Assembly (NCBI GenBank): GCA_964230215.1
Contig: CAXRGQ010000008.1
Span: forward strand, 62,001 to 126,000
DNA: 64,000 nt
Source: JAUILH01 sp964230215
GTDB lineage: Bacteria; Bacteroidota; Bacteroidia; Flavobacteriales_D; JAUILH01
Reading direction: 5' to 3'
A program made the position numbers and the translations under genes. Under the pieces are notes generated by a model. It had not been told where the DNA came from, ran no database searches, and saw only the letters and a list, made by a program, of their open reading frames with translations. This document shows, piece after piece, positions 42,507 to 52,353 of the stretch (within the stretch, counting starts at the first letter, position 1; each line of letters opens with the position of its first letter).

Positions 42507-45500
42507 TTGAGCAGTGGATTTAAATATCTCGCATGGATAATGTTTGTTTGTTGTGGTTACTTTATCACAACAGCGTTTTCGCCAGAAACCGTGGCAGTGT
42601 ATGAAGAGGTTTTACCTTTCTTCGAAATGCCTCTGGATTCTCCGGAAATTGATCTCCAATACCCCATTGGCGATCCGGCAAACCCTAACAATACCGATGG
42701 TAGTTCAATAGATTTTCAAGATCCCTTGAATTATCAGAACAATGTAATTTATGATCCTGAGTCCAATTCATATATTATAAACAATAGTGTGGGCGGAATG
42801 TTCAATTATCAGCCGCCAACATACATGACTTTGGAGGAATACATAGACCATGACCTTCAAACATTTATGGATAACAATTGGAACGACTTAATTGAAGCTG
42901 AGAATGAGGCTTCTAGCGGTGTAGTTCCTACCGTAGATATAAACAGCAAGAAATTTGAGGAATTATTTGGTGAAGGAGGGATCGATATTCGCCCAACTGG
43001 TACGGCTGAATTGACGTTTGGTATTAATACTTCCCGTACTGAGAACCCACAAATTCCTGTAAGACAAAGACGTATTACCACCTTCGATTTCAATGAAAGA
43101 ATTCAGTTAAATGTAATTGGAACCATTGGAGATAAATTAAAACTATCGACTAGTTATAATACAGAAGCTACATTCGATTTCGAAAACCAAATGAAATTAG
43201 AGTACAAGGGTTACGAAGATGAAATTATACAAAGTATTGAAGCGGGTAATGTTAGCTTGCCGCTAAGCGGAACTTTAATTACAGGTAGCCAGAGTTTATT
43301 TGGTATCAAAAGTGAATTAAGATTTGGCCGACTTACTGTGGCGTCTGTTTTCTCACAACAAAAAGGTAAGCGTTCGGAAGTGAATGTTGCTGGTGGTGCG
43401 CAGGTTCAAGAATATGAAATTAAGGCGGATAACTATGAAGCCAATCGCCACTACTTCTTATCACAATATTTCAGAAGTGTTTATGACCAGTCTATGAGAA
43501 CACTGCCAACGGTAAGCTCTCAAATCAACATCACCCGTCTAGAGGTGTGGATTACCAATACAAATAACACCACTATTGATACTAGAAACATAATTGCAAT
43601 GACAGATTTGGGTGAGATAAACGCTCTGCAAAGTCCGAATGTTGCCGTTAATGGATCCCGCCCTGATAACGAGTCTAACAGTGTCTATGCTGATGTATCA
43701 ACAAATAATGGAATCCGAACATTTACTAATGCTACAAGTCAATTACAGAATCTCGGCTTCCAGGCTGCTGTGGATTTCGAAAAGGTTGAAAATGCTAGAA
43801 AACTAACCGAACAAGAATTCTCGTACAATGCATTGTTGGGGTACATTTCACTTAACCAGTCGCTGAATAATGATGAGGTATTGGCAGTGGCATTTCAGTA
43901 TACAATTGGCGGAGAGACCTATCAAGTTGGTGAGTTCTCAACAGACGGTGTTTCGGGTCAGAACGCTCTAGTTCTAAAAATGCTTAAGCCTACTATCACC
44001 AACCCACGTAACGTGATTTGGGACTTAATGATGAAAAATATCTACGCTATCGGTGCGTATCAAGTGAGTCCACAAGACTTTGAGCTAAATGTTTGGTATA
44101 ACAACCCAGAAACAAGTGTTCAGATTCCTTTCTTACCATACAACGGAGTGGATGATGTGCCATTAATTCAAACCGTTGGATTGGATAAAATTAGTGTACA
44201 GAACTCACCTTATCCAGATGGTTACTTTGATTTTGTACCAATTCAGTTTGAAAATAACAATAAAGCAACAACTGGTGGTACTATCAACCCGCAAAATGGA
44301 CGAGTAATATTTACTACAGTTGAACCCTTTGGTGCCTATCTCGAGCAACAATTAATCAATCAAGGGATGCCAGCTCAGCAAGCTGCTCTGATTGCATTCA
44401 GGGAGCTTTACGATTCAACCAAGATTTTGGCTCAAAACACGCCAAGTAAGAATAGATTTTACATTAAAGGAAGTTACCAATCTTCAGTTAGTAGCGAAAT
44501 ATCCTTGAATGCACTAAATATTCCGAGAGGAGCTGTAACAGTTACTGCCGGAGGTCGAGCGCTGCAAGAAAATGTACACTATACCGTAGATTACAACTTA
44601 GGGCGTGTCAAAATCATTGATGATGGTTTACTTCAATCACAAACACCAATTAAAGTATCGCTTGAGAGTAACTCATTGTTTAATCTTCAAACAAAAACCC
44701 TCCTCGGTTCTCATTTCGATTACCGAATAAATAAGGATGCAAATATTGGTGCTACCATTATGCGCTTATCTGAACGTCCATTAACGCAAAAAGTGGAGTT
44801 TGGAGATGAGCCTATCAAGAACACACAAATTGGTTTAGATGGAAACTTCCAAAAAGACATTCCTCTGTTAACTAAGTGGATAGATAAATATGTGCCATTT
44901 GTAAAAACAAAGGAAAAATCCACCATTACATTTGCTGCTGAAGCGGCAGCATTAATACCTGGACATTCAAGGGCTATTGGTAAAGACGGGGTGTCGTATA
45001 TAGATGATTTTGAAGGGAGCCAATCCGCAATTGACATTCGCTCATTCAGCCAGTGGACAATTGCATCTATACCTAAAGGTCAACCTGATTTATTCCCAGA
45101 AGCAGAGTTAAACAACGATCCAAGATCGGGAATGAATAGGGCGCTCATATCTCGATATGTAATCGATCCTTTATTCTTTAGAAACAATAATTTAACCCCC
45201 GCACATATTGCAAATAATCCAAATATTCAGTTTAATCACTGCATGGAAGAAGTGCTTTACAGTACTGTGTTTCCTAATTTGAGCTTAAGAACAGGTACAC
45301 CAAACAATATCCCGGTATTTGATATTGCGTTTTACCCGAATGAGCGTGGTCCATACAATCAAGACTTAGCGGGTGAACCAGGCATATCAGCTGGTGTTGA
45401 CCCTTCAACTGGTTTATTGAATAACCCTGAGGAAAGATGGGGTGGTATCATGCGCCAATTAAATACAAACGATTTTGAGCAGGCAAACGTTGAGTTCATT

Positions 45501-48500
45501 CAGTTTTGGATGATGGATCCTTTCCATACAGATGCAAGCCCAACACTTGATGGTGGTGATTTGTACTTCAACTTGGGGAATATTAGTGAGGACATCCTTC
45601 CAGATTCCAGAAAAGCCTTCGAAAATGGTATGCCAGTGGACGGTGACTTTAGCGATATAGACTCTACAAATCTTGGTAGAGTGCCAACGTTACAGGCTAT
45701 CGTGCAGGCATTTGATAACGATCCTGCCGCTAGAGAATTCCAAGATGTTGGATATGATCTACTAGATGATGATGCGGAACGTGGATTCTTTGCTCAGTTC
45801 TTAGCGGATGCGGCCAGCTATATAACAAACCCAACGGTGCTTCAGAATATCCAGAACGATCCTTCAAACGATAACTACGAATATTTTAGAACGATAAATC
45901 AAAATACAACGCAGCAAAATGTGTTGGAAAGATATAAGCGTTTTACAATGCCAGAAGGTAACTCGAACACGTCTGAGCAAGATCAAGAATTAGCTGCCAA
46001 TGGAGTCGTTGAAAATGGGGTAATTACCTCTGCTACAAACAATCCAGATATTGAAGATATTAACCGTGACAACAACATGAGTGAGTCAGAAAGTTATTTC
46101 CAATATCGCGTAAGCTTAAGACAACAAGATATGATTGTTGGAAGAAACTTTATATCTGATGAAATATTAGCAACGTCTCCAGCTAGTGGCAAAACGGTTA
46201 AATGGTATCAGTTTAGAATTCCTATTAGACAGCCTGAAAAAGCTATTAATGGTATTACGGACTTTAGATCGATTCGTTTTATACGTATGTTCTTAAAGGG
46301 ATGGGACGAGCAAACATGTCTGAGATTCGCTAAACTTGAGTTAATTCGAGGAGAATGGAGACGGTACTATGATGCTTTGTTAACGCCAGGTGAGTATATT
46401 CAAGATGATCCAGATGGAACAGTGTTTAATATTTCGGCTGTAAACACGGATCAGAATAGTGAACGTCAACCAATAAACTATAAAATTCCTCCCGGGATTC
46501 TTCAGGAAATTGATGTAACCGATCCAAGTTTACGTCAGATAAATGAGCAATCTCTTGCCTTGGAGGTGTGTGGTTTGCAAGACGGTGACGCACGAGCCTG
46601 CTATAAACAGATAGATTTGGATGTCCGGCAATACAGGCGTTTGAAGATGTTTATACATGCCGAACCTGATGATCCAGCAGATTTGGCTCAGGATGACCAA
46701 TTAACCGTGTTCTTGAGGTTGGGTACAGACTTTACCGAGAACTATTACGAGTATGAGCTCCCGCTAAAAATGACACCTCTTGGGAATCCTAAAGTAAGTG
46801 ATTCAATTATTTGGCCGTCTGCAAACATGATTGACTTGGCATTTGATGACCTTAAAAACGTGAAAGTTGCTAGGAATACAGCAGGATTTGCAACTAATCA
46901 GACCTTTACTCAAGCGGATCCTAACGATGGAACAAGACGCATTACAGTGATTGGTAATCCTAACTTAGCCGCAATCAAGACCATTATGATTGGTATTCGC
47001 AATCCACATAAAGACGCCGACAATCCATGGAAGGCTAATGAGGACGGTCAGTCTAAATGTGCTGAAGTCTGGGTAAATGAAATGCGTTTGGCAGACTTTT
47101 GGCAGAATGGAGGTTATGCCGCATTGAGCAGGGTTTCTGTGAAGGGAGCAGATCTATTTAGATTAGATTTAGCTGGGTCACTATCTACGCCAGGGTGGGG
47201 AAGTATAGAAAAGAAAGTAAGCGAAAGACAGCAGGAAACTATCAAGCAGTTTGATGCCTCAGCGTCAATTGAGTTAGGTAAATTCTTTAGCGATAAAGTT
47301 GGCTTGCGTATACCAATGTTCGTTAATTATTCAGTTACGGCCATCGACCCTCAGTTTGACCCGTTAAATCCGGATGTATTATGGTCATCTTTAGAAAATC
47401 AACAACAGGTGGCTCGTGCAAAGATTGTACGTGATTATTCACAGTCAAGGGCCATAAACTTCACGAATGTTAGTAGGGCAAGACCACAAGGCAAAGAAGC
47501 TCATCTATGGGATATTGAAAACTGGTCGCTATCCTACGCATATAACGAGATTTACAGACGTGATATCAACACGCTTTACAACATGAATAAGACTTACAGA
47601 GGGGGCTTGTACTATTCATTCAATAACAACCCTAAACTCTGGAAGCCATTTGATAAGGTTAAATTCTTGAAGAAGTCTAAGTGGTTTAAACTTATATCTG
47701 ATTTTGGTCTATACACCGGGCCGAAACAAATAAGTTTCAAGAATGATATAAATCGATCAGATAATGAAAATGTGGTAAGATCAAATTTTGATAATTTAGT
47801 GAGGCCACAGTTTAACAGACGATTTGAGTGGAACAGAGCATATGATATTAAGTATGATTTAAGTAAGAGCGTGAAGCTAGATTTCCATGCACTGAACAAT
47901 GCCGTTATCCGTGAGCCAGATTCTGCTACCTACCTAAATAAAGAGTATTATTTAGAGGATTACGAAAACTGGAAAGACACGGTAAGAGAGAGTATCAGAC
48001 AGCTTGGGGAGAACATGAATTACGGGCACAATGCCAACGTTAATGTGACTCTTCCATTAAATAAATTCCCGCTAACCGATTGGATTAATTTGACTACAAG
48101 AGTAGGAACAAGTTATGATTGGAGCAGAGCGCCATTCTCTCAAGATGGTGAAGGGCAATTTGATACCGTAAATATTGGCAACATCATTCAAAACTCTAGA
48201 AACGTAAACTGGACTGGACAGTTGAACTTCACTCAGTTGTATAATAAGATTCCGTATCTGAAAAAAGTGAACCAGAAATATAGTGGTGGCGGAAGAGGCG
48301 GAAGAGGTGGAGCAGCATCTGCAGGCCGTGGTGGCCGTGGTGGTAGAGGCGGTGGATCGAATGATAAGAAAGAAGAAGTTGATATTGAGAAATTAAAGAA
48401 AGAATGGCCAGAAGATCCACCGCAAGCCCTATTGGATCAAAAGAAAATGACAAAAGACCAATATGCTAAGGAGCGTAAAAAGGTGTTAAAAGAAGCTGAG

Positions 48501-49958
48501 AAGAAGAATAAAGAGAAGGAGAATGAAGATAAATTTAAACCATTAGAACATGTTGCTAGGTTTGCAATGATGCTCAAAAATGCCTCTTTCACATTTAGTA
48601 CTAACGATGGTATTATGCTGCCGGGATACAATCAAAGCACACAGATGCTGGGATTGAACTCTAATTGGAGCGCGCCAGGTTGGGGCTTTGTAATGGGGCA
48701 GCAGAATAGAGATATATTTGGTAATGAACGGTATGATTTTGCAAGCAGGGCTTATGAATCAGATTGGATGATTGATACTGCATCAAGTAAGTACCTTAAC
48801 AATCAATATGCAGTTAATCACGGACGCAATTTTAATGCAAGAGCAACGATAGAACCAATAACAGGTTTAAGAATTGAACTAACGGCGGATAAAAATGTGT
48901 CTATTAATCAGAACTCAAATTTCCGCTGGGACTCGGATTTAGGTAGGTTTGACCATCAGAATTACATGGAAACTGGTAATATGAGTGTGTCAACTATTTC
49001 TTGGAAAACAGCCTTTGCTAAGATTGATAGACAGACCTACGACACCAAGACCTTTGATGATTTGCAATCGAATACCCAGTTGGTTTCTCAAATCTTAGGG
49101 CAACTGCATCCTAATTCGTTCCTGGAGTCTGACGGATATTACACAGGCTATGACACAACTCAGCAAGAAGTAGTTGTAGGTGCATTTATCAGTGCTTATA
49201 CTGGCAAGACACCAGAAGCTGGAAAATTAAGTCCGTTTGATGCTGTGCCACTACCAAACTGGAGGATTACCTATGATGGTTTAACCAAAATCAAAGCCTT
49301 GAGAAAGCTAATTCAGAGATTCTCAATCACGCATGCCTATCGCTCAAACTTAAATGTTGCTAACTATACAACTAACCTTGAATATACAGAGGATAATAAC
49401 GGTAATCCGACCAATACAGATTTAGGAGGGAATTTCCTGAATCAACGTCAGATGACTACCGTGGCAATGACAGAACAATTCAGCCCACTTATAGGACTTG
49501 ATGCCACATGGTATGTTAAGTCTAAAGGAAAAAACAACGGTTTAATTACCAAGTTTGAAATTAAGAAGGATCGTAATATGGCACTCAGTTTAGCCAATAA
49601 CCAGGTAACGGAGATACTAGGAAACGAAATTGTAATAGGCAGTGGATATAAATTTTCTGAGGTACCATTCCCATTCAAAATCGGAGGTCAAACTAAAACA
49701 AGTGATCTGAATTTACGATTGGATTTATCTATTAGATCAAACAGAACAATCATTCGAAAAATAGTAGAAGATCAAAACCAAATTACCTCAGGTCAAAGAA
49801 CCATGTCTATTAAGGCTGCAGCGGATTATGCTTTAAGTAAAAGCCTGAATCTGAGGTTCTATTTCGATAAAGTTGTAACGAATCCATTCGTGTCTACAAC
49901 CTATCCAACAGCAAATACAAATACAGGACTTGCATTAAGATTTACTTTGGCGCAGTAA
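42507..49958 (+). CDS. sprA: T9SS outer-membrane translocon SprA (Sov)
   Basis: 2483 residues from TTG 42507; an internal ATG at 42540 is possible but loses the N-terminal part of the signal sequence. SprA forms the giant outer-membrane barrel through which folded T9SS cargo crosses. Recognisable segments are VPTVDINSKKFEELFG, GTAELTFGINTSRTENPQIP, NVIGTIGDKLKLSTSYNTEATF, VSYIDDFEGSQSAIDIRSF, CAEVWVNEMRLADF and WSAPGWGFVMGQQNRDIFG, with many beta-strands at the C-terminus. An RGG-rich and charged loop (about 1927-2010) is inserted before strand KNASFTFSTNDGI. In known systems SprA binds PorV and a plug protein. The maeB-ruvA-sprA-gcvH order is one I recall from flavobacteria. Confidence 0.95.
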   Translation: MSSGFKYLAWIMFVCCGYFITTAFSPETVAVYEEVLPFFEMPLDSPEIDLQYPIGDPANPNNTDGSSIDFQDPLNYQNNVIYDPESNSYIINNSVGGMFNYQPPTYMTLEEYIDHDLQTFMDNNWNDLIEAENEASSGVVPTVDINSKKFEELFGEGGIDIRPTGTAELTFGINTSRTENPQIPVRQRRITTFDFNERIQLNVIGTIGDKLKLSTSYNTEATFDFENQMKLEYKGYEDEIIQSIEAGNVSLPLSGTLITGSQSLFGIKSELRFGRLTVASVFSQQKGKRSEVNVAGGAQVQEYEIKADNYEANRHYFLSQYFRSVYDQSMRTLPTVSSQINITRLEVWITNTNNTTIDTRNIIAMTDLGEINALQSPNVAVNGSRPDNESNSVYADVSTNNGIRTFTNATSQLQNLGFQAAVDFEKVENARKLTEQEFSYNALLGYISLNQSLNNDEVLAVAFQYTIGGETYQVGEFSTDGVSGQNALVLKMLKPTITNPRNVIWDLMMKNIYAIGAYQVSPQDFELNVWYNNPETSVQIPFLPYNGVDDVPLIQTVGLDKISVQNSPYPDGYFDFVPIQFENNNKATTGGTINPQNGRVIFTTVEPFGAYLEQQLINQGMPAQQAALIAFRELYDSTKILAQNTPSKNRFYIKGSYQSSVSSEISLNALNIPRGAVTVTAGGRALQENVHYTVDYNLGRVKIIDDGLLQSQTPIKVSLESNSLFNLQTKTLLGSHFDYRINKDANIGATIMRLSERPLTQKVEFGDEPIKNTQIGLDGNFQKDIPLLTKWIDKYVPFVKTKEKSTITFAAEAAALIPGHSRAIGKDGVSYIDDFEGSQSAIDIRSFSQWTIASIPKGQPDLFPEAELNNDPRSGMNRALISRYVIDPLFFRNNNLTPAHIANNPNIQFNHCMEEVLYSTVFPNLSLRTGTPNNIPVFDIAFYPNERGPYNQDLAGEPGISAGVDPSTGLLNNPEERWGGIMRQLNTNDFEQANVEFIQFWMMDPFHTDASPTLDGGDLYFNLGNISEDILPDSRKAFENGMPVDGDFSDIDSTNLGRVPTLQAIVQAFDNDPAAREFQDVGYDLLDDDAERGFFAQFLADAASYITNPTVLQNIQNDPSNDNYEYFRTINQNTTQQNVLERYKRFTMPEGNSNTSEQDQELAANGVVENGVITSATNNPDIEDINRDNNMSESESYFQYRVSLRQQDMIVGRNFISDEILATSPASGKTVKWYQFRIPIRQPEKAINGITDFRSIRFIRMFLKGWDEQTCLRFAKLELIRGEWRRYYDALLTPGEYIQDDPDGTVFNISAVNTDQNSERQPINYKIPPGILQEIDVTDPSLRQINEQSLALEVCGLQDGDARACYKQIDLDVRQYRRLKMFIHAEPDDPADLAQDDQLTVFLRLGTDFTENYYEYELPLKMTPLGNPKVSDSIIWPSANMIDLAFDDLKNVKVARNTAGFATNQTFTQADPNDGTRRITVIGNPNLAAIKTIMIGIRNPHKDADNPWKANEDGQSKCAEVWVNEMRLADFWQNGGYAALSRVSVKGADLFRLDLAGSLSTPGWGSIEKKVSERQQETIKQFDASASIELGKFFSDKVGLRIPMFVNYSVTAIDPQFDPLNPDVLWSSLENQQQVARAKIVRDYSQSRAINFTNVSRARPQGKEAHLWDIENWSLSYAYNEIYRRDINTLYNMNKTYRGGLYYSFNNNPKLWKPFDKVKFLKKSKWFKLISDFGLYTGPKQISFKNDINRSDNENVVRSNFDNLVRPQFNRRFEWNRAYDIKYDLSKSVKLDFHALNNAVIREPDSATYLNKEYYLEDYENWKDTVRESIRQLGENMNYGHNANVNVTLPLNKFPLTDWINLTTRVGTSYDWSRAPFSQDGEGQFDTVNIGNIIQNSRNVNWTGQLNFTQLYNKIPYLKKVNQKYSGGGRGGRGGAASAGRGGRGGRGGGSNDKKEEVDIEKLKKEWPEDPPQALLDQKKMTKDQYAKERKKVLKEAEKKNKEKENEDKFKPLEHVARFAMMLKNASFTFSTNDGIMLPGYNQSTQMLGLNSNWSAPGWGFVMGQQNRDIFGNERYDFASRAYESDWMIDTASSKYLNNQYAVNHGRNFNARATIEPITGLRIELTADKNVSINQNSNFRWDSDLGRFDHQNYMETGNMSVSTISWKTAFAKIDRQTYDTKTFDDLQSNTQLVSQILGQLHPNSFLESDGYYTGYDTTQQEVVVGAFISAYTGKTPEAGKLSPFDAVPLPNWRITYDGLTKIKALRKLIQRFSITHAYRSNLNVANYTTNLEYTEDNNGNPTNTDLGGNFLNQRQMTTVAMTEQFSPLIGLDATWYVKSKGKNNGLITKFEIKKDRNMALSLANNQVTEILGNEIVIGSGYKFSEVPFPFKIGGQTKTSDLNLRLDLSIRSNRTIIRKIVEDQNQITSGQRTMSIKAAADYALSKSLNLRFYFDKVVTNPFVSTTYPTANTNTGLALRFTLAQ
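48285..48357 (+). repeat. RGG-rich low-complexity segment inside sprA
   Basis: About 24 codons made almost only of Gly, Arg, Ala and Ser, in repeated GGR/RGG triplets. It precedes a highly charged Lys/Glu-rich stretch reaching about residue 2010. Confidence 0.85.
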
Positions 49959-49974
49959 AAGTGGATAAAAAGTT

Positions 49975-49982
49975 TATTTTTG
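49975..49982 (+). promoter_or_regulatory. -7 box TATTTTTG upstream of gcvH
   Basis: Matches TAnnTTTG and lies 20 bases before the gcvH ATG, in the gap after sprA. Confidence 0.4.
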
Positions 49983-50002
49983 AATCCTAAATAGATTTAG
50001 TT

Positions 50003-50380
50003 ATGAGCGTACCAAGTGAATTAAAGTACACAAAAGACCACGAGTGGGTTAAAGTTGATGGCAATGTTGCCACAGTAGGTATTACTAATTTTGCGCAAGG
50101 AGAGTTGGGTGATATCGTATATGTTGAAATAGAAACTGAAGGTGAAGACTTAGACGCAGAAGAGGTATTTGGCACAGTAGAAGCTGTTAAAACAGTATCT
50201 GATTTGTACATGCCATTAAGCGGTAAAGTGCTTGAGTTTAATTCGGAATTAGAGAGCAACCCTGAAAAAGTAAATGAAGATCCTTATGGAGCTGGATGGA
50301 TGATTAAAATTGAAATGTCCGATAGTTCGCAGCTTGATGATTTGTTATCAGCAGAGCAGTATGAGGAAGTGATTGCATAA
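50003..50380 (+). CDS. gcvH: Glycine cleavage system H protein
   Basis: 125 residues. It carries the aminomethyl group between the P and T proteins on lipoylated Lys63 in EVFGTVEAVKTVSDLYMP. The start YTKDHEWVKVDGNVATVGIT and the C-terminus NEDPYGAGWMIKIEM are typical. P, T and L proteins are not in the window. It overlaps the vanZ-like gene by one base (TAATG). Confidence 0.97.
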   Translation: MSVPSELKYTKDHEWVKVDGNVATVGITNFAQGELGDIVYVEIETEGEDLDAEEVFGTVEAVKTVSDLYMPLSGKVLEFNSELESNPEKVNEDPYGAGWMIKIEMSDSSQLDDLLSAEQYEEVIA

Positions 50381-50772
50381 TGAGGCAATTCTTGCATTTT
50401 TTGCCAGCCACCATTTGGTTTGTAATCATTTGTGGTTTGTATAGTATGCATCAATCGAATTTCCCAAGGAATAATTTCTGGGACTTCATTTCGCTTGATA
50501 AAATGATTCATTTATTTCTGTTTGCATATTGGACACATTTATTACTTGTGGCCTTTCATAAACAGACAAAGTGGAACATTTTAAGGGATAAAGCCTTTAC
50601 TATTGCTCTGATAATGAGCTTGTCAATCGGAGTGGTGTTTGAGTTAATACAAGGCATGATTTTTGCAAGTAGACATACAGAGTTACTTGATTTATTAGCT
50701 AACGCGACAGGATCATTGATAGGGATGGCCCTTTTTAGATTAGTATATGGAGATTCAGTAGCTCGTGAATAA
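50380..50772 (+). CDS. VanZ-like family membrane protein
   Basis: 130 residues with about four hydrophobic segments: FLPATIWFVIICGLYSM, MIHLFLFAYWTHLLLVAF, FTIALIMSLSIGVVFELIQG and LLANATGSLIGMALFRLVY. DKMIHLFLFAYW and ELIQGMIFASRHTELLDLLAN follow the VanZ-family pattern. Substrate and role are unknown. It is coupled to gcvH by a TAATG overlap and precedes the tonB genes. Confidence 0.85.
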   Translation: MRQFLHFLPATIWFVIICGLYSMHQSNFPRNNFWDFISLDKMIHLFLFAYWTHLLLVAFHKQTKWNILRDKAFTIALIMSLSIGVVFELIQGMIFASRHTELLDLLANATGSLIGMALFRLVYGDSVARE

Positions 50773-50805
50773 AAATTTTATTAATTTTAACCAAAACCAA
50801 TAAAA

Positions 50806-51492
50806 ATGGAACCTAAAAAGAACCCAAAGGCAAATTTGGAGAAGTACAGGATAGCTCTTGTATTTCTTGGGCTTACATTTGCGGGGTCTCTTAGTGTTGT
50901 GGCGTTGGAGATGATTGATCTCGATAAGAATCCTATTGATTTATCGAGTGATGCCAACAGTGACGATAGGGAAAGACAAAATCCTTACGTTCCTGAAGAT
51001 CCACCCCCACCACCACCAGAAGAGCCACCACCACCAGAGGAGCCGCCAGTAAACGTTGATCCACCTCCTGCAGATACAGAGGAAGCGGAGAACGAAGATG
51101 AGGTAGATAACGTGCCACCGGCACCACCGGATGCACCGCCACCGCCGCCCCCCCCACCACCACCAAAGCCGCCAGCTAAGGTGTATGACTTCCCTCAACA
51201 AGAGGCTAGTTTTCCAGGTGGAATGGAGGAGATGTACAAGTTTTTGTATAGTAAAATCTCTTATCCAAAAATGGCGAAAGCTGCAGGTATTCAAGGAAAA
51301 GTTTTCGTTGAATTCGTTGTAGACGAAAGTGGTAAGGTTAAAGACGTAAAACTACTTAAAGGTATTGGAGGAGGTTGTGATGAGGAAGCAATGAATGCAA
51401 TTCGTGCTTTGCCACCATGGACTCCAGCTGAACAAGCAGGTACCAAAGTACAACAGAGATTTAAATTACCGGTGAAGTTTGAGCTTGAATAA
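50806..51492 (+). CDS. Energy transducer TonB (copy 1, polyproline linker)
   Basis: 228 residues. A short cytoplasmic start (MEPKKNPKANLEKYR) and one membrane helix (ALVFLGLTFAGSLSVVALEM) lead to a periplasmic linker of about 80 residues rich in Pro/Glu, including runs of 8-10 prolines. The C-terminal TonB domain spans about 135-228 (EASFPGGMEEMYKFLYSKIS, YPKMAKAAGIQGKVFVEFVV, WTPAEQAGTKVQQRFKLPV). It transfers proton-motive energy to outer-membrane receptors. ExbB/ExbD are not in the window. Its C-terminal domain is very close to that of the next gene. Confidence 0.92.
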   Translation: MEPKKNPKANLEKYRIALVFLGLTFAGSLSVVALEMIDLDKNPIDLSSDANSDDRERQNPYVPEDPPPPPPEEPPPPEEPPVNVDPPPADTEEAENEDEVDNVPPAPPDAPPPPPPPPPPKPPAKVYDFPQQEASFPGGMEEMYKFLYSKISYPKMAKAAGIQGKVFVEFVVDESGKVKDVKLLKGIGGGCDEEAMNAIRALPPWTPAEQAGTKVQQRFKLPVKFELE

Positions 51493-51521
51493 AAGCAGTT
51501 TACCGATAAATCAATAAAACT

Positions 51522-51553
51522 AACCCTTCAGTCAATCGACTGGAGGGTTTTTC
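51522..51553 (+). terminator. Intrinsic terminator after tonB copy 1
   Basis: The stem AACCCTTCAGTC/GACTGGAGGGTT with loop AATC is followed by a T run. It separates the tandem tonB genes, so the second copy is probably transcribed from its own promoter. Confidence 0.85.
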
Positions 51554-51614
51554 ATTTTGGCACATTTCGGGAACAGTTCTTGTATCATTCATAGCATAAC
51601 CAAAATCATTTATT

Positions 51615-52301
51615 ATGAACAAGAAAAAAAACCAAAATGCTAATCTAGAAAGTCGTAAACCAACTTTCTTATTGATGGGCTTAATCACTGCAGCTTCAAT
51701 AAGTCTTGCCGCAATGGAGTTAGTGAGTATTGACAAGCAGCCTTACGTTGAGCTTTCAGAGAACGGAGCAAATGCTAAAAACTTTGTGCCTGATTATGTG
51801 CCTCAAACGCCACCGCCGCCAAAACCTGAACCTATCATTCCGCCAGAAGTAGATGTTCCATTGGACCCACCTGCAACCGATACAGAGGAAGCAGATAAGG
51901 ATGAAGATGTAGACAAGAATAAGGTGATAATTCCAGATATTCCTTTTACACCACCAGTGTTTGGGAAAACAGAGAAAAAAGAAGCGAAAATCTACGACTT
52001 TCCATCGCAAGAAGCTTCATTTGATGGAGGAATTGATGCTATGTACGAGTTTCTGTATAAGAATATAGAATACCCAAAAATGGCTAAAGCTGCTGGAATT
52101 CAAGGTAAGATCTTTGTTGAGTTTATCGTGGATGAAGAAGGAAAAGTTTCAGAAGTAAAAACCTTAAACGAAAAAGGTGGAGGACTTGAAGAGGAAACGA
52201 TTCGCGTGGTTAAGATGTTGCCAAACTGGACACCAGCAGAGCAAGCAGGCGTAAAAGTTAAGCAAAGATTCAGATTGCCTGTGAAGTACGTTTTAGAGTA
52301 A
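51615..52301 (+). CDS. Energy transducer TonB (copy 2, short linker)
   Basis: 228 residues, the same length as copy 1. A membrane helix near 18-37 (FLLMGLITAASISLAAMEL), then a linker with fewer prolines (TPPPPKPEPIIPPEVDVPLD) and more charges (EADKDEDVDKNK). The TonB C-terminal domain (EASFDGGIDAMYEFLYKNIE, YPKMAKAAGIQGKIFVEFIV, WTPAEQAGVKVKQRFRLPV) is nearly the same as in copy 1. This is a tandem duplication whose linkers have diverged while the domain that contacts receptors is conserved. Confidence 0.92.
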   Translation: MNKKKNQNANLESRKPTFLLMGLITAASISLAAMELVSIDKQPYVELSENGANAKNFVPDYVPQTPPPPKPEPIIPPEVDVPLDPPATDTEEADKDEDVDKNKVIIPDIPFTPPVFGKTEKKEAKIYDFPSQEASFDGGIDAMYEFLYKNIEYPKMAKAAGIQGKIFVEFIVDEEGKVSEVKTLNEKGGGLEEETIRVVKMLPNWTPAEQAGVKVKQRFRLPVKYVLE

Positions 52302-52323
52302 AAAATACAATTTATAACTAATG

Positions 52324-52353
52324 AAATCCCGTTGAGAAATCTTCGGGATTTTA
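52324..52353. terminator. Hairpin terminator between tonB copy 2 and the convergent channel gene
   Basis: The arms AAATCCCG and CGGGATTT enclose a 12-base loop, followed by TTATTGTTTT. It overlaps the stop codon of the minus-strand gene and can serve both strands. Confidence 0.7.

Noticed and set aside
50933..51294. Antisense frames rich in Trp and His over the first tonB
   Set aside because: They are produced by the polyproline codons read on the other strand or in another frame.
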